Shown here piece by piece: positions 10,113 to 18,216 of a stretch of 32,785 nucleotides of DNA. The DNA is from Helicobacteraceae bacterium (lineage in GTDB: Bacteria > Campylobacterota > Campylobacteria > Campylobacterales > SZUA-545). Made by a program: the position numbers and the translations under genes. The DNA is taken from assembly GCA_031273735.1 (NCBI GenBank), contig JAISRI010000035.1, positions 1 to 32,785 of the forward strand, written 5' to 3'. A model generated the notes under the pieces. It was given only the letters and a program-made list of their open reading frames with translations. It had not been told where the DNA came from and did not search any database. Each line of letters begins with the position of its first letter. Positions within the stretch are counted from its first letter, which is position 1.

Positions 10113-10913
10113 ATGGAAATTATTATCTCGCCCGATCGAATCGACGCGCACAAAATCGCCAAATATGAGTTTAAGAACTTTGAATGCGCGCCTACCCCCG
10201 CGAAAACGCCCGTCTTTGCCCCTTTGCCGATCGCGGCGGCGCAAGAGAATAACGCGCTTGCGGCGGAAAAAGAGGCGCTTGCTGATATTAGCGCCAAGCA
10301 AGCCGCCGAAAACGATCTTGTAACAAATCTGATTAAAAAGGTCGAAACCTTTGCGGATAACGTCGCGCAATTGCAACTACGCCTAGAAAAACAGGAGAGC
10401 GAGTTTGAACGAAGGATCGAAACCGAAAAACAGCGCGCCTTTGAAGACGGCAAAAGAGAGGGCGAAGATGCGGCTACGGCGCGGCTTACAAACGATATAG
10501 AACAAAAAAAGGCGCAGCTTATCGAATCGCTGATCAAACTCGATGCGGCGTTAAAAGAGTTTGGCGAACACGGCGTTTCGCTAGAAAAGGAGCTTTCGAG
10601 TATCGCGGTAGAGATCGCCAGAGAGGTTATAGCGATCGAGGTTGGCGAGAACTCCTCTAAGATCGCTCTAGCGCTGGCTTCGTCGCTCTTAAACGACATC
10701 AAAGACGCGCTTAAAATCGTTATAAAGGTCAATCCCGCCGATCTGTCCGCTTTGAAAGAGGCGTTCAAAGAGGACGCAAAGATCGCTATCGAACCCGATC
10801 GCGCCGTCGCGCCCGGCGGCGTTGTGATCCATAGCGACGCGGGCAATATCGACGCGGAGCTTCCGCATAGATTCGCGGCGATCAGAAAAAGCGTTTTAGG
10901 AGGCGGGGAATGA
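10113..10913 (+). CDS. fliH: Flagellar assembly protein FliH
   Basis: Position directly after fliG; coiled-coil followed by IAVEIAREVIAIEVGENSSKIALALASSLLNDIKDALKIVIKVNP, as in FliH/SctL. Confidence 0.85.
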   Translation: MEIIISPDRIDAHKIAKYEFKNFECAPTPAKTPVFAPLPIAAAQENNALAAEKEALADISAKQAAENDLVTNLIKKVETFADNVAQLQLRLEKQESEFERRIETEKQRAFEDGKREGEDAATARLTNDIEQKKAQLIESLIKLDAALKEFGEHGVSLEKELSSIAVEIAREVIAIEVGENSSKIALALASSLLNDIKDALKIVIKVNPADLSALKEAFKEDAKIAIEPDRAVAPGGVVIHSDAGNIDAELPHRFAAIRKSVLGGGE

Positions 10914-12727
10914 AACCGATCAAAGAGCAAACCCTAGCCGAATTAAACGAAACCTGTAGTTTGATTCGCGCGCGAATTATCGACGTGGTAAGCCGAAACG
11001 GCGGGCATTTAACTAGCTCGCTCGGCGCGACGGAGTTGATCGTCGCTATGCACCGCGTTTTTGATTCGTCTAGCGATCCGTTTATCTTCGACGTTTCTCA
11101 CCAAGCCTATGCGCATAAACTTTTAACTGATCGCTGGGACTCCTTTGAAACGCTCCGCTCTTTTGGCGGCGTTAGCGGGTTTACAAAACCTAGCGAAAGC
11201 CCGTTTGATTATTTCGCGGCGGGACATAGCTCCACAAGCGTCAGTCTAGCCGTAGGCGCGGCGAAGGCGATCGCGCTGAAAAATGAAAAACGAACGCCCG
11301 TAGCGCTGATCGGCGACGGCGCTTTAAGCGCGGGAATGGTTTACGAGGCGATGAACGAGCTAGGCGATCGCAAATATCCGATCGTCATCGTGATCAACGA
11401 CAACGAGATGAGCATAGCAAAGCCGATCGGCGCGATTAGCCTTTCGCTCTCTAGGGCGATCGCCGCGCCTTGGTTTCAAAAGCTCAAATCGATGATCGAT
11501 AGCGCGATTGGCGGCAACGAAACTTTTCAATACTTGGCGAAGCGTTTTGAAGAGAGTTTGCGGTTGATCACGCCGGGCATTTTGTTTGAAGAGTTGGGTT
11601 TGGATTACATTGGGCCCGTCAACGGACACGATCTAAGCTCTTTAATCCCCGTTTTAACCCGCGCCAAAGAGATGAAAAAGCCCGTCGTCGTCCATACCCG
11701 CACGATCAAAGGCAAAGGCTACGACATCGCGCAGGGCAAAGAGGAGCGCTGGCACGGCGTAGGACCTTTTGATAAAGAGAGCGGCAAAGCGCTAAAAAGC
11801 GGCGGCGATACGAGCGCTACGGAGATTTTTTCGCGGGCGCTTTTGGAGCTTGCCCGTAAGGACGAAACAATCGCGGGCGTTACCGCCGCAATGCCAAGCG
11901 GCACCGGACTAGACAAACTAATCGGCGAGTTTCCGGAACGCTTTTGGGACGTGGCGATCGCCGAACAACACGCCGTAACTAGTTGCGCGGCGCTAGCAAA
12001 GGAGGGCTTTAAGCCTTTTTGCGCGATCTACTCGACGTTTCTGCAACGCGGATTTGATCAGATTATTCACGACGCGGCGATTAGCGCTCTACCCGTAATT
12101 TTCGCTATAGATCGCGCGGGTATAGTGGGCGAGGACGGCGCGACCCATCAAGGCGCGTTTGACGTAGGCTTTTTGCGCCTGATCCCAAATATGGTAGTTT
12201 TCGCTCCTAGGGACGAGGCGAGCCTGATCGACGCGGTTAGTTTCGCCGCCAATCTTGGCAAGCCGTGCGCTTTTCGTTACCCTCGCGGATCGTTCGAGCC
12301 GCATAAGATCGCGCCGTTCGAGCCGTTCAAATTGGGCAAAGCGCAATGGCTAAAACGGGGCGTAAATCTACTGCTAATCGGCTACGGAAACGGGGCGGCA
12401 AAAGCGTTGGCGGTGAGCGAGATTTTGCTAAAAAACGGACTTAAAGCGGGCGTTTTAGATCTGCGTTTCGTTAAGCCGATCGATAAAGAGGCGTTAAAGA
12501 TCGCGGTTGAAAGCTACAATCGCTTCGCCGTTATTAGCGATTCTTCCATAACGGGAGGCGTTAGCTCCGCGATTGTCGAAGCGCTGATTGAGCTTGGTTC
12601 TCTATCGGTTAAGATAGAGCGTTTTGAACTGCCGGACGTTTTTCTGCCTCACGGAGAGACGAGGCGCGTGGAGGAAAGTTTGAATCTAAACGTAGAGCAG
12701 ATCGCGCATAGGCTACTAAATGGCTAA
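10910..12727 (+). CDS. dxs: 1-deoxy-D-xylulose-5-phosphate synthase
   Basis: GHLTSSLGATELIVAMH, FDVSHQAYAHKLLT, GDGALSAGMVYEAMN, GPVNGHDLSSLI, AIYSTFLQRGFDQIIHDA. Confidence 0.96.
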   Translation: MKPIKEQTLAELNETCSLIRARIIDVVSRNGGHLTSSLGATELIVAMHRVFDSSSDPFIFDVSHQAYAHKLLTDRWDSFETLRSFGGVSGFTKPSESPFDYFAAGHSSTSVSLAVGAAKAIALKNEKRTPVALIGDGALSAGMVYEAMNELGDRKYPIVIVINDNEMSIAKPIGAISLSLSRAIAAPWFQKLKSMIDSAIGGNETFQYLAKRFEESLRLITPGILFEELGLDYIGPVNGHDLSSLIPVLTRAKEMKKPVVVHTRTIKGKGYDIAQGKEERWHGVGPFDKESGKALKSGGDTSATEIFSRALLELARKDETIAGVTAAMPSGTGLDKLIGEFPERFWDVAIAEQHAVTSCAALAKEGFKPFCAIYSTFLQRGFDQIIHDAAISALPVIFAIDRAGIVGEDGATHQGAFDVGFLRLIPNMVVFAPRDEASLIDAVSFAANLGKPCAFRYPRGSFEPHKIAPFEPFKLGKAQWLKRGVNLLLIGYGNGAAKALAVSEILLKNGLKAGVLDLRFVKPIDKEALKIAVESYNRFAVISDSSITGGVSSAIVEALIELGSLSVKIERFELPDVFLPHGETRRVEESLNLNVEQIAHRLLNG

Positions 12728-13622
12728 AGAGTTAAAAGAAGCCGAGATACTGCAAGAGATCGAGCAGATCGACAAACGCTCTTTTTGGGATAGCGAATTA
12801 TTCAAAAAGACCTTTGTTTCGATCGCGTTGATCGCGCTATTGATTTTCTCTTTTTGGGGCGCGGCGCGGGAGCGAAGTTTCGATTACCTTTTCGCGCCGC
12901 TTGATCAAAAAGCCGAAGAGTATTTAGAACGGACGCTTACAAAAACCGCTTTCACCTACGCGAGCGTTCGCGCCGCGCACGCCGTCATATCGCTTTTCAA
13001 AGGGACGCAAGTGCATCCGCCGTTTGCGACGATAAGCGTGGGCGAGTTGCTTTCGCCTGTTTTGGATATGATCGAGAAACTTTCCGACGCGCTTCTGATC
13101 GCGATCGCCTCTTTGGGAGCGCAAAGGATTATAATGGAGATCGGCGGCTTTATCGGCTTGTCGATATTTGTTTCGGCGGGATCGGTTTTGCTTTTGGCGG
13201 GCGTGTGGATTACGAAGTTTAGGTCGCTTTTGTTCTCTTGGGGAGCGCGGCTTGTCGTTTTCGGTTTGGCGGCGCGGCTTATGATCCCGCTGATCGCCTG
13301 CGGCGCTTCGATTGCGAGCGAAACTTTGTTGCAAAACAAATACGAGGAGGCGATTTCTGGTATGGAAGTCCAAAGAGGCGCTTTTAGCGAAAACGTCTTG
13401 CCGTCCGACGGATCGGGCTTTATGGATAAGGTTAAAAAATGGGCGAGCTTAGACGCGCTTTCGGCGCGGATCGACGCTCTAAAAAACGTTGCGGAAGAGC
13501 TAACGAAAAACTTTATTGCGCTCTTTACGCTTTTTGTTTTTGAAACGATCGTTTTTCCGATCGCTTCGTTATGGATTCTTTTGCGCATATTTTATGCGTT
13601 CATTCCACTAAATAAGGATTAA
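12720..13622 (+). CDS. Multi-pass inner-membrane protein of unknown function
   Basis: Overlaps the dxs 3' end by 8 bp; several long hydrophobic segments (FVSIALIALLIFSFWG, IGLSIFVSAGSVLLLAGVWI, FIALFTLFVFETIVFPIASLWILL). No family recognised. Confidence 0.75.
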   Translation: MAKELKEAEILQEIEQIDKRSFWDSELFKKTFVSIALIALLIFSFWGAARERSFDYLFAPLDQKAEEYLERTLTKTAFTYASVRAAHAVISLFKGTQVHPPFATISVGELLSPVLDMIEKLSDALLIAIASLGAQRIIMEIGGFIGLSIFVSAGSVLLLAGVWITKFRSLLFSWGARLVVFGLAARLMIPLIACGASIASETLLQNKYEEAISGMEVQRGAFSENVLPSDGSGFMDKVKKWASLDALSARIDALKNVAEELTKNFIALFTLFVFETIVFPIASLWILLRIFYAFIPLNKD

Positions 13623-13623
13623 A

Positions 13624-13905
13624 ATGCACGCGCCGGAAGCTATGCAGATTCTTTTAGAAAAAGCGCTTGGATTCTTGGATAAATCCAAAGAGTCCGATTG
13701 GGCGGAAACGCCTTTAGAGGATCAGAAAAAAATGATTCGCGCCGCGATCGAGGCGCTTAAAAACAACCAGCCGATCGACAAAGAAGCGCTCAAAGCCGAA
13801 TTTGCGCCGATCGGCTCTTTACAGGAAACCGCCGTTAGCAACCGCTGGGGAGAAGAGTATATCGGGCTTGCCGAAGAGTTTGAAGAGCTAATCGATCTTG
13901 TCTGA
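13624..13905 (+). CDS. Small hypothetical acidic protein
   Basis: 93-aa ORF following the membrane protein by 1 bp, in the same transcriptional direction. Confidence 0.65.
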   Translation: MHAPEAMQILLEKALGFLDKSKESDWAETPLEDQKKMIRAAIEALKNNQPIDKEALKAEFAPIGSLQETAVSNRWGEEYIGLAEEFEELIDLV

Positions 13906-14398
13906 TCGCAAAACTGTTTCGGCAAAAGAAAAAACGACGTTAAAGGGTAAAATTTTATTTACTTGCGCGCTTTTATCGCTACCGATATTCAAGCTATACG
14001 CTATAGATTACGTCGTTTCGCCCGAATTGATCTCTCAAAAACGCCTATTTACGGCGATCAATATCGGCATAGAAACGCGCCTATCCAAGATGACCAGCGG
14101 TATGATCCACAATGCCGATCTTTATGAAATCGGCTACGAAAAAAGCGTTAGCGACGACGCGAGCGGGATTAAGATCGGCTACGAACATTTTGGTAGTTAC
14201 GGTTTAGATACCATAAGAGTAAATCTTATCTATCACGCTGCGGACGGCAAAAGCGAGCTTAGAATCGCGCCTGAAATCGGATTAAGTTTATTTACCTATC
14301 TCTCCCTAAGCTACGGCTACGGCTTTCATATAGGCAAAGATAAGATAGACAAAATAGACGCAAGCAGGTTTGCGTTTCGCATCAATATTTATTTTTAA
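13898..14398 (+). CDS. Hypothetical exported protein, possibly a small outer-membrane beta-barrel
   Basis: Signal-peptide-like ILFTCALLSLPIFKLYA; alternating hydrophobic strands; C-terminal aromatic ending RFAFRINIYF. Start is TTG at 13898, overlapping the previous gene by 8 bp. Confidence 0.55.
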   Translation: MSDRKTVSAKEKTTLKGKILFTCALLSLPIFKLYAIDYVVSPELISQKRLFTAINIGIETRLSKMTSGMIHNADLYEIGYEKSVSDDASGIKIGYEHFGSYGLDTIRVNLIYHAADGKSELRIAPEIGLSLFTYLSLSYGYGFHIGKDKIDKIDASRFAFRINIYF

Positions 14399-14436
14399 GC
14401 GCTAACGAAAAATAAACCTCCTCTTTTCGCCATATT

Positions 14437-15027
14437 TTAGTCGCGCATTAGATTGTTTTCTTTTAGATATTCCAATGCGTTGCAATTACCCAATTCGCAC
14501 GTTTTTTTAGCGTCTTGCGCAGCTTTTTTGTAATTCGTTAAATTAAAATAGATAAGCCCGCGATTATTATATGCGCCGATATAGTTCGGATCTATTTTTA
14601 TCGTTTGGTCGTAATCGGCGATCGCTTTATCCGTATAGCCTAGACGGTTATAAACGCCCGCGCGGTTATAGTAAACGTCGGCATAGTTTGGGTTAAGTTT
14701 AATCGTCCTAGTATAATCGGCGATCGCTTTTTGATAATCGCCTAAATTGCGACGGACGTTTGCGCGGCTGAAATAAGCGTTGGCGTATTTTGCGTCGATC
14801 GCGAGCGCTTGGTCGTAATCGGAGATCGCTTTAATATAATCGCCCAATTTAGCGTAAACGCTCCCGCGAATATAGTAAATATGGGCGTTTTTGGGATACT
14901 CTTTGATAGCGATCGAAAATTGTTCGATCGCCTCTTGAAAATTGCCGCTTTCATAAGCGTGGGCGCCTTGCGTAAGCGCGCTTGGAGCGGCGTAAGCGGA
15001 TAAAAAGGCGCAAAATAAAACTGCCAA
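14437..15027 (-). CDS. Exported TPR protein (about 5 repeats); start codon uncertain (TTG at 15027, or an ACG at 15036 aligned to the paralogue's ATG)
   Basis: Tandem 34-aa TPRs (YAKLGDYIKAISDYDQALAIDAKYANAYFSRA...). Signal peptide with LSAYA|APS. Closely related to the protein at 17427-17927. Confidence 0.85.
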   Translation of the reverse strand: MAVLFCAFLSAYAAPSALTQGAHAYESGNFQEAIEQFSIAIKEYPKNAHIYYIRGSVYAKLGDYIKAISDYDQALAIDAKYANAYFSRANVRRNLGDYQKAIADYTRTIKLNPNYADVYYNRAGVYNRLGYTDKAIADYDQTIKIDPNYIGAYNNRGLIYFNLTNYKKAAQDAKKTCELGNCNALEYLKENNLMRD

Positions 15028-15290
15028 AATACGCGTTATCGTCCCCTTTCAAAATCAACCGCGAGCGTTATTTACGCGGATAGTTCCGTTTTCTATCCTC
15101 GCGATCATAGCGCTATAAAACCTCGCGCCTTGCCATTCTAGCGACAAGCGCGAACAGATAAAGCGCGCTTAGTTTGCTCGATTCGGGCGATTGCGGCGGC
15201 TTTCAAAATAAACGCGCTTGCTTGCGGAAGCTACGGGCAAACGGCGAGCTTTGCGCCGCTCGCATTGATAGGTTGGGCTATTTTTGCTAT

Positions 15291-15296
15291 TATAAT
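15291..15296 (+). promoter_or_regulatory. Candidate -10 element (TATAAT) for the 699-aa TPR gene
   Basis: Exact TATAAT 27 bp upstream of the ATG at 15323; a TTGATA lies at 15265 but the 20-bp spacer is suboptimal. Confidence 0.4.
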
Positions 15297-15322
15297 AGGA
15301 CTTTATGTCAAAGGCTTGATCA

Positions 15323-17422
15323 ATGCGTTTGAGTTTAGCTTTTGCGCTACTGCTTGTTTCGGTTTGCGCAGCCGAAGAACCCGTCGAAAAGGTCGATCCC
15401 AAAGAGGCGATCGAAATCTACACCAACCAGATTGGCGTTAATCCTAAAGCCGCCGAACCGTTTGTTAATCGCGCTTTTATCTACCTTGATATTGGCGAAA
15501 GCAAGAAGGCGATCGTCGATTTCACCCACGCGATTCTAAACGATCCAAATCTGGCGAACGCTTATAGCGGACGCGCTTTAGCCTACTCGAAAGAAAACGA
15601 CCGACAAAGAGCGATCGCCGATTATACAAAGGCTATCGAGCTTGGCGGGGACGCTATAGCGCTTCGCGTGGCGCGGGCGAACGAATATACGCTTTTGGGC
15701 GATCGCGCTTTGGCGATAGCGGACTATTCGGAGGCGATCAGAAGCGACGAGAACGACTACGCGGCGCATATTGCGCGGGGCAAGGCGCTTATTGGCGACG
15801 GTAAAACGCAGGCGGCGATCCGAGATTTTACCCGCGCTTTGCATATTAAGCCCGATCTAGCGGAAGTCTATTTCCTACGCGGCAACGCTTACGGCAAGTT
15901 AGGAGAAACCGAAAAGGCGATCGCCGACTATACAAACGGCGTTAAATACGACGGAAGCAAAGAGTCGTTTGCGCATCTTTCTCACGCCGTCGCTTCCCAA
16001 AAAATGCGCGACGATAAGAAGGCGCTTGAAAACTATGATCTAGCCTGTGCGTCCGATCCTAACGATTCGCTTCTTATCTTTTTACGCGCAATGACCCATT
16101 ATCGATTGGGCGAAGAGGCGCAGGCGATCGCCGATTACGACAAGACGATCGAAATCGATCCGAATCATCTAAGCGCGTATTTCAATAGAGCGGCGATTTA
16201 CTTTAGCCGAGAGGAGTATGAAAAAGCGATCGCCGATTTTTCGCAGGCGATCAAACTCGATCCCGAACCCGCGCAAGCCTATTTTATGCGCGCCGAATCT
16301 TATATGAAGCTAAACGATACCAAAAGCGCTTTAGCCGATTACAATCTAGCGGTTAAGAGCGATCCAAATCACGCGGGCGCTTATTACGGACGCGGACTAA
16401 TTACGGCGCAAAGCGGCGCTTTGGACGGCGCGATCGCGGATTTTTCAAAGACGATCGCGCTTGCGCCAAAAGACGCGAGAGCCTATTACGAACGCGGATC
16501 GGCGCTAACAAAAAGCGGCTATCATCAAAGCGCGATCGCCGATTTGACGCAGTCGCTAAAGCTAAATCCAAATTCGCCCAACGCATATCTAGCGCGCGGA
16601 TCGGCCCGTTTGAACGCGGGCTTTGCAAAAGACGCGATCGCCGACTATTCTCAAGCGATAGGGCTTAGTCCAATGTTAAAAGAGGCGTTGATCGGTCGCG
16701 GTTTTTCTTATATTCGTCTCGGCGATTATCAAAAGGCGATCAAAGATTTTTCGGATTATATTAAAAATACTCCCAACAACGCCGACTCCTTTTACGGACG
16801 CGGTTTGGCGCATTTGCGATCGGGCGCGCATCAAAACGCGATCGCCGATTTTGATCGAGCGCTTTCGCTTAACCGCAACCACGCTTTGGCGTTAAGCGCG
16901 CGCGGTTTGACTTACGCGGAGCAAAAAAATACTCAAAAGGCGCTCGCCGATTTTAGGCGTTCTATAGCGATCGATCCAAATTTGGCGGAAACTTATCGCG
17001 CTAGAGGTTCCGTATATCTTAAACAGGGTAGCCGCATAAACGCGATCGCCGATTTTGATCGGGCGATCAAGCTCGATCCAAACTACGCGCCAACCTACGT
17101 GGATAGAGCCGACGCGCGCGCGAAAACGGGCGATACAAAAAGGGCGTTCGCCGACTATGCGCAGGCGTTAAAGCTCGATCCAAACAACGAGCAAATCTAC
17201 CAAAAACGCGCCGCTTTGTATAGCAAACAGGGCGATTTTACAAGGGCAGTTAGAGATTTAAGCTCGGCGATCGAGCGAGATAGCGACAATCCCGCGCTAT
17301 ACGTCGATCGCGCAAACGCCTATCTAAAGCTAAAAGATCGGCGCACCGCTTTAAGAGACGCGAGAATGGCTTGCGAATTAAAGGACTGCGCGCTTCTCAA
17401 ACGCCTTGAAAACAGGAAGTAG
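15323..17422 (+). CDS. Secreted protein made of 19 tandem TPRs plus C-terminal cap
   Basis: Signal peptide MRLSLAFALLLVSVCAAEE, then 19 consecutive ~34-aa units (xxAIADYxxAIxLDPNxAxAYxxRGxAYxxxGD) and a DARMACELKDC cap. Confidence 0.93.
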   Translation: MRLSLAFALLLVSVCAAEEPVEKVDPKEAIEIYTNQIGVNPKAAEPFVNRAFIYLDIGESKKAIVDFTHAILNDPNLANAYSGRALAYSKENDRQRAIADYTKAIELGGDAIALRVARANEYTLLGDRALAIADYSEAIRSDENDYAAHIARGKALIGDGKTQAAIRDFTRALHIKPDLAEVYFLRGNAYGKLGETEKAIADYTNGVKYDGSKESFAHLSHAVASQKMRDDKKALENYDLACASDPNDSLLIFLRAMTHYRLGEEAQAIADYDKTIEIDPNHLSAYFNRAAIYFSREEYEKAIADFSQAIKLDPEPAQAYFMRAESYMKLNDTKSALADYNLAVKSDPNHAGAYYGRGLITAQSGALDGAIADFSKTIALAPKDARAYYERGSALTKSGYHQSAIADLTQSLKLNPNSPNAYLARGSARLNAGFAKDAIADYSQAIGLSPMLKEALIGRGFSYIRLGDYQKAIKDFSDYIKNTPNNADSFYGRGLAHLRSGAHQNAIADFDRALSLNRNHALALSARGLTYAEQKNTQKALADFRRSIAIDPNLAETYRARGSVYLKQGSRINAIADFDRAIKLDPNYAPTYVDRADARAKTGDTKRAFADYAQALKLDPNNEQIYQKRAALYSKQGDFTRAVRDLSSAIERDSDNPALYVDRANAYLKLKDRRTALRDARMACELKDCALLKRLENRK

Positions 17423-17426
17423 ACGC

Positions 17427-17927
17427 TCATTCGACAAGCAATTTGGAGTCGCTTAGATATATGAACGCTTCGCAATCGCCCAAATCGCACGCCGTTTTCG
17501 CGTCTAGCGTCGCGTTTTTATAATTTTTTTGCTTGGCGTAAGCCGTCGAACGATTGCTATAGGCTTTGGCGTTGATTGGATCGAGGGCGATAACCTGCGT
17601 CCAATCGGCGATCGCTTTATTTGTATCGCCCAACCTATAGTAAGAGTTTCCGCGACTATGATATGCGTTGGCGTTTGACGAATCGATCCTTACCGCTTGG
17701 TTAAAATCCGCGATCGCTCTACTGTAATCCTTTATGCTAGCGTAACTATTCCCCCGTCTAATATACGCCTCGACGTTATTCGGATCTTCTTTGATAGCGT
17801 TTGAAAACTGCTCGATCGCCTCTTGAAACTTGCCGCTTTTTCTAGCCTCAAGTCCCCGTTCATACGCGCTGGGCGCAACGCAACCAAACAATAAAAAACC
17901 GCAAAATAGAGCTATTAAACCTCGCAT
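17427..17927 (-). CDS. TPR lipoprotein (about 4 repeats)
   Basis: ATG start with AGGA-type RBS; lipobox LLFGC; TPRs KFQEAIEQFSNAIKEDPNNVEAYIRRGNSYASIKDYSRAIADF...; cap DAKTACDLGDC. Confidence 0.88.
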   Translation of the reverse strand: MRGLIALFCGFLLFGCVAPSAYERGLEARKSGKFQEAIEQFSNAIKEDPNNVEAYIRRGNSYASIKDYSRAIADFNQAVRIDSSNANAYHSRGNSYYRLGDTNKAIADWTQVIALDPINAKAYSNRSTAYAKQKNYKNATLDAKTACDLGDCEAFIYLSDSKLLVE

Positions 17928-17979
17928 CCTCGTTTCCTTTCATCGAAAAATCAACGCATAGTAACCAAACCGCTCTTAA

Positions 17980-18171
17980 AACGCAATCCGAAAGGATCAA
18001 GCCGATCGCCTAAAACCGACGCGATGCGGGCAAATCGGCAATTACAAGGTGCGCGAAGCCGTTTCAAAAGAAACGGGAACGGCAAATAAGGATAGGCGCT
18101 TTGATAATCAAAAAGGTTTAAGACTAGTTCGACTAATTCCTAAGCCCAACAAAACTAGGATAAGTATTTAG
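17980..18171 (+). pseudogene. Possible C-terminal remnant of a formylglycine-generating-enzyme/SUMF1-like gene
   Basis: Stop-to-stop frame with no ATG: NAIRKDQADRLKPTRCGQIGNYKVREAVSKETGTANKDRRFDNQKGLRLVRLIPKPNKTRISI*. The VREA...GLRLVR ending resembles the R.A.R...GFRLVR ending of that family. Confidence 0.3.
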
Positions 18172-18216
18172 TCCGTTCGCATATTTAGGAAGCAAATTGC
18201 TTATTATTGTTCGCGT

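Noticed and set aside
12924-13588. Minus-strand ORFs 12924-13373 and 12956-13588
   Set aside because: Two overlapping antisense frames of the membrane protein gene; low-complexity basic translations.
15169-15402. Minus-strand ORF 15169-15402
   Set aside because: Spans the promoter and signal-peptide region of the large TPR gene; no supporting features.
15323-17422. Possible CRISPR-like periodicity in the 2.1-kb repeat region
   Set aside because: The 102-bp periodicity is coding (TPR units), repeats are degenerate and continuous, with no spacer/repeat alternation.
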